Translations under genes and position numbers: made by a program
Part shown: one piece after another, positions 6,568-12,789 of the stretch
Layout: every line of letters starts with the position of its first letter
Position numbering within the stretch: the first letter of the stretch is position 1
Assembly (NCBI GenBank): GCA_945875065.1
Contig: CAMCJC010000036.1
Span: 1-12,789, forward strand
Reading direction: 5' to 3'
Source: an uncultured Propionibacteriaceae bacterium
Lineage (GTDB): Bacteria > Actinomycetota > Actinomycetes > Propionibacteriales > Propionibacteriaceae
DNA length: 12,789 nt
The notes under the pieces: generated by a model
The model's database searches: none
What the model saw: only the letters and a program-made list of their open reading frames with translations
Told to the model about the DNA's origin: nothing

Positions 6568-7601
6568 CCAACGGCCTGACCCACATCCCGGTAGCGACGG
6601 CCCCGCAGACCCGCAAGGACTTCACCAGCGACCAGGAGGTTCGCTGGTGCCCCGGCTGCGGCGACTACGTCATCCTCTCTACGTTCCAGGGGATGCTCGC
6701 CGATCTCGGGCTGGCGCGCGAAAACACCGTTGTGATCTCCGGCATCGGCTGTTCATCACGGTTCCCGTACTACGTCGACTGTTACGGCATGCACTCGATT
6801 CACGGCCGCGCGACCGCGATCGCGACGGGAGTCGCGGCCGCCCGCGAGGACCTCAACGTGTGGGTGGTCACCGGCGACGGCGATGCCCTGTCGATCGGCG
6901 GCAACCATCTCATCCACGCGCTGCGCCGCAACGTGAACCTCACCATCTTGCTGTTCAACAACCGCATCTACGGGCTGACCAAGGGACAGTACTCCCCCAC
7001 CTCCGAGATCGGGAAGCTCACCAAGTCGAGTCCATACGGGTCGCTCGATAACCCGTTCGACCCGGTCGCCCTGGCCCTCGGTGCGGGCGCGACCTTCGTA
7101 GCCCGCGCTGTCGACTCCGACCGCGTCATGCTCTCCGAAGTCATGAAACAGGCGGCCCAGCACCAGGGGGCGGCTCTGATCGAGATCTACCAGAACTGTC
7201 CGATCTTTAATGACGAAGCCTTCGATGCGCTCAAGGGCCCCGAGGCGGCCGAGTCACTCATCAAGCTCGTCGACGGGGAACCCGTCAAGTTCGGCGCCGA
7301 CGACCGGCTGTGCGTCGTTCGCGGCGACTACGGGCTGGAGATCGTCGAGACCGCCGGCGCCGACCCGGAACGCATCGTCGTCCACGACGCGGCTCGCCCG
7401 GATCCGACGCAGGCTTTCGCCCTCGCGCAGTTGACAGACCACGGGGTACTGCACCGCGCGCCGGTGGGGATCTTCCGCGATGTCGACCGCCCGGCCTACG
7501 ACTTCGAGTTGCGGGCTCAGGTGGCGGCGGCGAAGGCGGAGAACCCGCGGGCGGCTCTCTCGGCCGCCATGCGCGGCGGAGCCTCTTGGGAGATTGCTTA
7601 A
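6564..7601 (+). CDS. korB: 2-oxoglutarate:ferredoxin oxidoreductase beta subunit
   Basis: A 345-residue thiamine-diphosphate and [4Fe-4S] subunit of the same enzyme. The cluster ligands are visible: C29 and C32 in WCPGCGDY, C63 in SGIGCSSRFPYY and C212 in QNCPIF, with the same spacing as in characterised two-subunit 2-oxoacid oxidoreductases. The ThDP/Mg site is TGDGDALSIGGNHLIHALRR (103-122) with NNRIYGLTKGQYSPTS (132-147), and GMHSIHGRATAIATG (75-89) is also typical. The GTG start at 6564 overlaps the korA stop, with GGAGGA at 6555-6560 just upstream, so the two subunits are translationally coupled. No ferredoxin gene follows; the next gene begins 66 bp downstream from its own putative promoter. 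No hairpin plus T-run terminator is visible after the TAA. Confidence 0.95.
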   Translation: MTNGLTHIPVATAPQTRKDFTSDQEVRWCPGCGDYVILSTFQGMLADLGLARENTVVISGIGCSSRFPYYVDCYGMHSIHGRATAIATGVAAAREDLNVWVVTGDGDALSIGGNHLIHALRRNVNLTILLFNNRIYGLTKGQYSPTSEIGKLTKSSPYGSLDNPFDPVALALGAGATFVARAVDSDRVMLSEVMKQAAQHQGAALIEIYQNCPIFNDEAFDALKGPEAAESLIKLVDGEPVKFGADDRLCVVRGDYGLEIVETAGADPERIVVHDAARPDPTQAFALAQLTDHGVLHRAPVGIFRDVDRPAYDFELRAQVAAAKAENPRAALSAAMRGGASWEIA

Positions 7602-7617
7602 ATCCGTCCCGGGCCGA

Positions 7618-7658
7618 CCGATAGGGCCACATAACTTTTGACCTGGCCAGCCGATAGG
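7618..7658. repeat. Direct repeat CCGATAGG, two copies 33 bp apart
   Basis: CCGATAGG occurs at 7618-7625 and again at 7651-7658. The offset of 33 bp is close to three helical turns, so two protein subunits could bind on the same face of the DNA. The second copy overlaps the proposed -10 box TAGGTT, a position suited to repression. Two 8-mers this close could still be chance. Confidence 0.3.
7643..7650. repeat. 8-bp palindrome CTGGCCAG between the direct repeats
   Basis: CTGGCCAG is a perfect palindrome centred about 21 bp upstream of the proposed transcription start at 7668, lying between the two CCGATAGG copies. It may be part of an operator for the DUF4132 operon. Short GC-rich palindromes are common in such genomes, so confidence is low. 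Confidence 0.25.
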
Positions 7659-7667
7659 TTGGCTCGC

Positions 7668-8510
7668 ATGCATTGGACCCCGACTGGCACCGGATACGAG
7701 CTAGCGATCCGCGACGGCGTGATCGTTGCCCGCAACGCGAAGGGCAAGGAGCTTGGCTCCGTGCCCAGCGCGGTTAAGAAGACGGCGGCGTGGGAGGAGC
7801 TGGACTCCGCCCTGAGTTTCCTTCACCAACACGACGCTGAAGCCGGTGCCGAGGTCGAGCGATGGCTGCTGCGCTCGCTGCCGGTGCCGAGCAAGGTGCT
7901 GGCCGAGGTCTGGGAGGACGAGGCCTGGAGGTCGTGGCTGACGGACCTCGTCGTCGCAACCGATGACGGCATCAGCGGGTTCCTGCGCTCCGCCGCCCCG
8001 GCTGGGCTGGGGGTCGTCGATCTCGACGGCGAGTCTGTGACCGTGGTGGCCGAACGAGTCCTGCTACCTCACCCCGCCCTGCTGAGTGACCTCGGCGACC
8101 TGCGCGAGTTCGCCGTGGAACTTGGCATCAAGCAGCGCTTCGACCAGCTGTTTCGGGAGGTCCACGTCAAACCCGCGGACCTCGACCCGAGGGCTCGCGA
8201 GCTCAACGACTGGGCGGGGGGCGACTTCGACCAGTTGCGGTTCGCGGCAGGTCGGGCGTCTTCGGCGGGCTTCAAGGTCTCCGGCGGCTACGCCACCTGC
8301 CTGTGCTTCGAGGACGGGGCAGCCATCACGGCCCGCTACTGGATCGGCGCCGATTATCCGGAGTGTGAGACCACCACCGGGGAGCTTCACTGGCTTCGAG
8401 ACGAGCACGTCGTTCCGCTGGCGGAGGTCGGTCCACTCGCCTGGTCCGAAGGGATCCGCATGGCCGCACACATCTATGCCGGCCGTAAGGTCGCGAAGGA
8501 GGACGAATGA
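7668..8510 (+). CDS. Stand-alone DUF4132 domain protein
   Basis: A 280-residue protein that consists almost entirely of a DUF4132 domain, the region found at the C-terminus of WGR-DUF4132 proteins such as E. coli YehI/MolR; the biochemical activity of the domain is unknown. Recognisable are GYELAIRDGVIVARNAKGKE (N-terminal strand pair), AAWEELDSALSFL, VERWLLRSLPVP, the LLPHPALLSDL segment and GIKQRFDQLFREVH, which matches the family's G-I-x-Q-P-F-x-Q-x-x-R-E signature except for R in place of P. There is no WGR domain and no signal peptide, so it should be cytoplasmic. The ATG at 7668 was chosen because homology starts there and a TANNNT box lies seven bases upstream; the ATG at 7638 would sit within the promoter. 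The stop overlaps the next gene's ATG (ATGA), indicating translational coupling with the giant downstream protein. Confidence 0.8.
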   Translation: MHWTPTGTGYELAIRDGVIVARNAKGKELGSVPSAVKKTAAWEELDSALSFLHQHDAEAGAEVERWLLRSLPVPSKVLAEVWEDEAWRSWLTDLVVATDDGISGFLRSAAPAGLGVVDLDGESVTVVAERVLLPHPALLSDLGDLREFAVELGIKQRFDQLFREVHVKPADLDPRARELNDWAGGDFDQLRFAAGRASSAGFKVSGGYATCLCFEDGAAITARYWIGADYPECETTTGELHWLRDEHVVPLAEVGPLAWSEGIRMAAHIYAGRKVAKEDE

Positions 8511-11500
8511 TCACGAACGCCCGCACTGCCGAACTAGGTGGCATCGCCCAGGCTGCGGCACCCGACACCGTCCCCCTCCACTCCCGCCGCTACACGCATC
8601 CCGCGCTACCGGGACGCGCCGTCGTCCGCCTGGTGCGCGACAGCCTCCAGGAGGTCGAGGACCTCAGCCTCGCGGTCCTCGGGTTCAACGCCGATGGCGG
8701 CGCCGAAGTCGGGCACGTGCGCATGCGCGCCATCGGCTTCCCGGCCTGGCCCATTCTCACCGACCCCGACAACGCGCGGCACGCGTTGAACCTCGTCGGC
8801 GACCTCCGTCGAGCCGACAAGCTCGCCAAGTCCAAGGCGGGTCCGGCCAAGGAGCTCTTGGACGAGCTAGCGGGGCGCCTCGGCCAGGCCGCCCCACATT
8901 TCCTCCCGACATTCCTCGAAGAGGGGGCCCGGATCTTCCTGCGCCACGACAACCCCAGCTACGCCACGCAGTTCTTCGGCAAGGCCCGCGAGGCCGAACG
9001 TACCCACAACGTCCCCATCGACGAGCAGCGCCACCGCCTCGCGCTACTAGAGTTCGCGCTCGCCGGAGCGCTCAGCGCCAAAGAACTCACCAACGAGTCC
9101 AAGGCGCTACTTAATCGGCACAGCCCGAAGGACGCCCTGGAGATGTTCTTCACCTTGACCATCGACCGAATCCGCGGCGGTTTGCCGCCGCACGCCACGC
9201 TAGCCGCCGACCTGAAACGCCTAGTCAAGGCCGCTGGCGCCGACCAGAAGGAGGTCGATGAGCGACTCCTGACCGCGATCATCGACTCCCCCGCGCTCAG
9301 CAAGGCCCCCGGCGGCTTCTGGAAGTCGTACCTCAAACCGCTCACCCGCCTGGCAATTACCCACTCCGGCGTCCGGGCCAAGCTCGCAGCCATGACTCCT
9401 GGCAGCGTCCAAGCCGGGCCTTGGATCGAAACATTGGAAGCCACCGGCGTAGCCGACGAGTTGCGAGCCGGGAAGCACGACGCGGTCGACTGGACCCAAC
9501 GCTTGTGCAAGCAAGTCCTGGACAACTGGAACGCCGAGTACCCGCACGAACTAGCCGAGTTCATCCGCCGGCTAACCACGCTGCGGGGTGCGAAAGTGAC
9601 GCTGAACGTGCCTGGCTGGGTTCTCGAACCCGACATCCTCGACGCGCTCATCGAGGTGGGTGCCGAGCTTGACCTACCCGGCTTGACCAGCCACCGCAAG
9701 CTCCGCTTCGGGCACTGGGTGATGGATGATCGTCGTTCAGATTTGCGCCACCTGGCGGCCAGCCCGTTCGCCGACGCGGCCATCGCCGGCATCGGCGACC
9801 TCGACTTCGAGGATCACCTGCCGGAGCTGCTCGCACACGACGGTACTCGCCGCCTACTACACACGTGGGTTCGCCCAAAATTGACCGCGGAATCGACGGC
9901 GGTGGACTTCACCCACGAGTTGGAGCGTCTGCTGCCCGTCTACAGCACCGAGGGCCTGGCTGAGTTCAAAGACGAACTGGACGAGTTCGAGTCCCGGGCC
10001 GATCTGGCCCTGATCCTCGCCAACACGCTTCGCGAAGGTCTCCTGGTCGAGTTGGGGTGGCCCGCCCTGGAGGAGGCCATCGCCGAGTTCGGCACTGACC
10101 CGATCACTTTTCACCTGTGCTGGCCCGCGATCGGCGTCGCTAGCGGACTTCGCGTCATCTGGGTCGAGGGTGAGAACCGGGTCGGGGACGTGACGCTCCA
10201 CATCCCGGGAGGCAAGGGCTCTGCCCATGTGCGGTGGCTGCGAGTGCAGGGACAAACCTGTTGCATCCACCGGGACGCCAGCTACGACCTGTATCTGACT
10301 TGGGAGTCGGACCCGACCAACCACCTTGCCCTTGACCGCGGTTGGTACGCATTCCAAGACGACGCCGTCCACTTCGAGGTTCCCGGCGGCCGGCTGCTCG
10401 GGGCGGGTCTGCTGCGCCCCGGCGATCGCACCTTGCCTGTGGAAGGCATCGAGTCGATGCTCAGCGACGGCACGCACTTCTGGATAGCAGAAAAGCACAT
10501 CAAAGAAGTCGACCCGGCGACGGGCAAGGTCGGCCGCGAGTCGTTGCCGTCCGGCCTCGCGAACCTCGTCGAACAGCACCTGCGGGACGACTGGCAGCTC
10601 GACCACGATTCGGTCGTGTGGTACCCGGCCGTGCCCGGTTCGGAGGGTTCACCGCTGCCCACCGCCGGCGGGATGCACGGCTGGGCGTCGCTACACCGAG
10701 GTGATCAATCCCTTCGCGTCTTCGTCGACGGGACCAATTGGACCCCGCCCGGGCTCCACGCCAGGGTGGCCGCCCGACGTCCAGGCGGCGGCCTGTGGGG
10801 ACTCAACGCAAACGGCAACCTGCTCTCGCACACCACCGGCGCGTCCATCGCTGCTTCGCTGACTCGGGATAGCGAAGCTCACCCGCTGCACTTCCTGCCG
10901 CTGGTCGGCTGGCATTATCTGCGGCCCCGCGATGAGCCAGCTAGCGTCCGCCTGCGCGCCCTGGAACCGCACCTGGCGGCCCGCATTCTGGAGGTAACAG
11001 AGGACGAGATCACTGACGCGGCACGCATCCAGGTCGCCAACCTCATCGGTACCACCGCCGAGCCTCTGGTCGAGGCGATCTGCCAGATCGCCTTGCTCGT
11101 GAACACCAGCGGGGCAGCGCTGAAGCAAGTCCGCGAAGCGGCAGAGGCTCCCCAGGATGCCGGGACCTTCACCGAGTGGGAACCGTCGGCCGATGCCGTG
11201 AGCTGGATCCGCTCCAACTGCGATGCGGCCACTCGGCGGGCCGGATACCGCTACCTGGCGAGGCACATCACCGACTCACCCGCCCCTGAGGCAGCTATTC
11301 AGCCATCCGTGTGGATCGGCCTCGCGTATCCGGAGCTGTATCTCGCCGGCGCCACCCGGCCGTTTTCGACGCGAGATGAGATCGGCGGCGCGGCGGCCAC
11401 GATCGGGGCTATCCGCGACCAGGGACTCCACCGGCCCGGCGCCCGGCTGTTCACCATCGCGCAGGACTACGACCACCGTCTCGACATCGACGACGGGGCC

Positions 11501-12789
11501 TTGATCCAGACCTCCGTCGGAAATGTCATGGCTCTCACCTCTAACTACAGCTTCGGAGAGGGTTTCCCGTTGCTGTGCCTCTCGTTGGATGGCGCGATGC
11601 CAGAAAGCGTCGATGACCACGCCGTCCAAACGTTCGCGGAGGCCTCAAACGTCGACCTGGACCGGGTGATCCAGGCTTTCGAACTCCTGCTGGAGCAGGG
11701 ACCACCCGCCTGGGTTCCGGAGCGGGCAGAGCGTCTAGCGGCTGGCACCGGCTGGCCGCTACCCGCCGCCAAGGTCTTCCTGGCCCAGATGCCAAACATG
11801 CGCTATTACGTGCACAACTGGCTCCCGAAAGCGATCCGCGAACTGCTGGGCCTGAAGGTAGCTGAGGCACAAGTGGCCAGGAATTTCCTGACCGCCATCG
11901 ATGATGACGTCCTGCTCAAGCTGATGCTCGCAGGCTGTCACGAGCCATTGACGCTCGCGCGGGATGGAGTCGATGTCGACGCCATTGTCGCGGCCTGGAA
12001 GCGGCTCTCGCAAGACCGCTTCGAGTTCCCCGGGGAGGTCTTGCAGCAGATCGATCGGGCCTTCGCCTGGGATGGAAGCCTGGGCTTGCGAAACCTAGCC
12101 GAAACCCCTCACATCGACGACATGCGGCAACTGCTGTGGCTCGCCTACAGCCTGCCGCTGGATGCCGATCTGCGCGCCTGGGCCGCGGGCCGATTCCCCG
12201 CCCTCCGCGATGCCGCATTCAACAAGCCCCTAATGTCCCACTTCTACGATCATTCGGAGCGCCAAGCCGTTCGGGTGGCGCTTGGCCTACCCGCCTTCGA
12301 TCTCCCCCCGCAGAACCAAGTTGACCAATTCGATGCCTGGAGGCTGACGGCCACACCCTGGCATGACGTCTTAGAGTTCTACCCAGATCGGGTGCGCTCC
12401 TGGGACCTGGAAGAGGGTCGAGCCGCCGCGCTCCCCGCAGACTCGCTCGGCGTCGAGATCGGGTTGCTGTGCGCGCTCCAGCGGGGCGACTTCGAGCCGA
12501 TCGAGGCCGCGCTTGCGACCCCGGGCGAGGGCTGGGCCCAGGACCCGCTGCGCTCCGCCCCCGAGGCAGTCGCTAGCGTGCGGGAGCAACTTGGCCTGGA
12601 CGAGGACGCGGCCCGCTACTGGCTGCAGCTCCTCGCCCTGCCCGACCCGAAGGACGCCAACATCCACCGTTGGAACGGCTGGACGCGCGCCAAGCGCCTG
12701 AAGGCCGCCGCTCCGCTGATCGAGCAGGGCCTAGTAGTGGAGGCGAAGCGGTCCCGCGCCGGGCGGTCGCTATTCCTGCCGGGAGGGTG
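8507..12789 (+). CDS. Giant conserved protein of unknown function (3' partial)
   Basis: An uninterrupted frame of at least 1427 residues that runs off the window end. It starts at the ATG at 8507, four bases after GGAGG (8498-8502), and overlaps the DUF4132 stop by 4 bp. I translated the whole stretch and found no internal stop. I recognise no enzymatic motif, signal peptide or membrane segment. Residues about 132-202 look like helical-repeat (TPR-like) sequence, with YATQFFGKAREAER and LLEFALAGALSAKEL. Residues about 560-760 are richer in strands, with HVRWLRVQG (574 on) and MHGWASLHRGDQSLRVFVDG (723 on). Later landmarks are SVWIGLAYPELYLAG (about 931 on) and RYYVHNWLPKAIRELLGLK (from 1099). 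The visible end, WNGWTRAKRLKAAAPLIEQG followed by LVVEAKRSRAGRSLFLPGG (about 1388-1427), resembles a winged-helix-like end. I recall similar large proteins, often labelled DNA-binding, beside DUF4132 genes in actinomycetes; that is memory, not a search. It probably forms a complex with the DUF4132 protein (inferred). Confidence 0.75.
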   Translation, partial: MITNARTAELGGIAQAAAPDTVPLHSRRYTHPALPGRAVVRLVRDSLQEVEDLSLAVLGFNADGGAEVGHVRMRAIGFPAWPILTDPDNARHALNLVGDLRRADKLAKSKAGPAKELLDELAGRLGQAAPHFLPTFLEEGARIFLRHDNPSYATQFFGKAREAERTHNVPIDEQRHRLALLEFALAGALSAKELTNESKALLNRHSPKDALEMFFTLTIDRIRGGLPPHATLAADLKRLVKAAGADQKEVDERLLTAIIDSPALSKAPGGFWKSYLKPLTRLAITHSGVRAKLAAMTPGSVQAGPWIETLEATGVADELRAGKHDAVDWTQRLCKQVLDNWNAEYPHELAEFIRRLTTLRGAKVTLNVPGWVLEPDILDALIEVGAELDLPGLTSHRKLRFGHWVMDDRRSDLRHLAASPFADAAIAGIGDLDFEDHLPELLAHDGTRRLLHTWVRPKLTAESTAVDFTHELERLLPVYSTEGLAEFKDELDEFESRADLALILANTLREGLLVELGWPALEEAIAEFGTDPITFHLCWPAIGVASGLRVIWVEGENRVGDVTLHIPGGKGSAHVRWLRVQGQTCCIHRDASYDLYLTWESDPTNHLALDRGWYAFQDDAVHFEVPGGRLLGAGLLRPGDRTLPVEGIESMLSDGTHFWIAEKHIKEVDPATGKVGRESLPSGLANLVEQHLRDDWQLDHDSVVWYPAVPGSEGSPLPTAGGMHGWASLHRGDQSLRVFVDGTNWTPPGLHARVAARRPGGGLWGLNANGNLLSHTTGASIAASLTRDSEAHPLHFLPLVGWHYLRPRDEPASVRLRALEPHLAARILEVTEDEITDAARIQVANLIGTTAEPLVEAICQIALLVNTSGAALKQVREAAEAPQDAGTFTEWEPSADAVSWIRSNCDAATRRAGYRYLARHITDSPAPEAAIQPSVWIGLAYPELYLAGATRPFSTRDEIGGAAATIGAIRDQGLHRPGARLFTIAQDYDHRLDIDDGALIQTSVGNVMALTSNYSFGEGFPLLCLSLDGAMPESVDDHAVQTFAEASNVDLDRVIQAFELLLEQGPPAWVPERAERLAAGTGWPLPAAKVFLAQMPNMRYYVHNWLPKAIRELLGLKVAEAQVARNFLTAIDDDVLLKLMLAGCHEPLTLARDGVDVDAIVAAWKRLSQDRFEFPGEVLQQIDRAFAWDGSLGLRNLAETPHIDDMRQLLWLAYSLPLDADLRAWAAGRFPALRDAAFNKPLMSHFYDHSERQAVRVALGLPAFDLPPQNQVDQFDAWRLTATPWHDVLEFYPDRVRSWDLEEGRAAALPADSLGVEIGLLCALQRGDFEPIEAALATPGEGWAQDPLRSAPEAVASVREQLGLDEDAARYWLQLLALPDPKDANIHRWNGWTRAKRLKAAAPLIEQGLVVEAKRSRAGRSLFLPGG

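Larger units (their letters stand above)
7602..7667 (+). promoter_or_regulatory. Putative leaderless promoter of the DUF4132 operon
   Basis: A 66-bp gap after korB. TAGGTT at 7655-7660 fits the TANNNT -10 consensus and ends seven bases before the ATG at 7668, which would place the transcription start on the A of the start codon; no Shine-Dalgarno sequence is present, which supports a leaderless mRNA. TTGACC at 7638-7643 looks like a -35 box but is only 11 bp from that -10 box, so it may not be used with it. The gap also holds the palindrome and direct repeat listed separately. Confidence 0.45.

Noticed and set aside
7602..7640. Terminator after korB
   Set aside because: Only a 4-bp GGCC/GGCC stem can be drawn and no T run follows, so there is no support for an intrinsic terminator.
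9857..11266. Minus-strand frames of 249 and 191 codons within the giant gene
   Set aside because: They are antisense to one continuous plus-strand frame, and neither shows a recognisable protein family.

Overview
The window looks like chromosomal DNA of a high-GC actinobacterium. The base composition is roughly two-thirds GC by eye, GTG starts are frequent, two genes lack a Shine-Dalgarno sequence and have a TANNNT box about 7-8 bases before the ATG (a leaderless pattern common in Actinobacteria), and one product is an MptA/MptB-like polyprenol-phosphate-mannose-dependent mannosyltransferase. I cannot name a genus. Coding density is very high: ten genes, eight of them overlapping a neighbour, and only three intergenic gaps (75, 86 and 66 bp). 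No tRNA, rRNA, CRISPR array, insertion sequence or clear terminator was seen.

Left part (1-3342): a DUF808 (YedI-type) inner-membrane protein on the minus strand is divergent from an exodeoxyribonuclease III gene (xthA). xthA converges on, and overlaps by 25 bp, a GT-C mannosyltransferase gene that is the last gene of a minus-strand operon.

Middle (3335-7601): that operon reads nuoB-like, nuoC-like, nuoI-like, mannosyltransferase, joined by 8-, 4- and 8-bp overlaps. It encodes three peripheral-arm subunits of the complex I/group 4 hydrogenase type, with the cluster-binding cysteines of NuoB and NuoI intact, but no NuoD-type subunit and no membrane subunits. Across an 86-bp divergent promoter region lies korA-korB, a 2-oxoglutarate (or other 2-oxoacid):ferredoxin oxidoreductase. 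No separate ferredoxin gene is present, so the small NuoI-like 2x[4Fe-4S] protein and its partners are plausible electron acceptors for KorAB. This is inference.

Right part (7668-12789): a stand-alone DUF4132 protein (280 aa) overlaps by 4 bp the start of a very large protein (at least 1427 aa, running off the window). The pair is preceded by a putative leaderless promoter decorated with an 8-bp palindrome and an 8-bp direct repeat. DUF4132 proteins elsewhere (for example E. coli YehI/MolR) occur near MoxR-type AAA+ ATPases, VWA proteins and SWIM-domain proteins, so this pair may be the left end of such a poorly characterised chaperone-like or conflict-related system. The rest would lie beyond position 12789.
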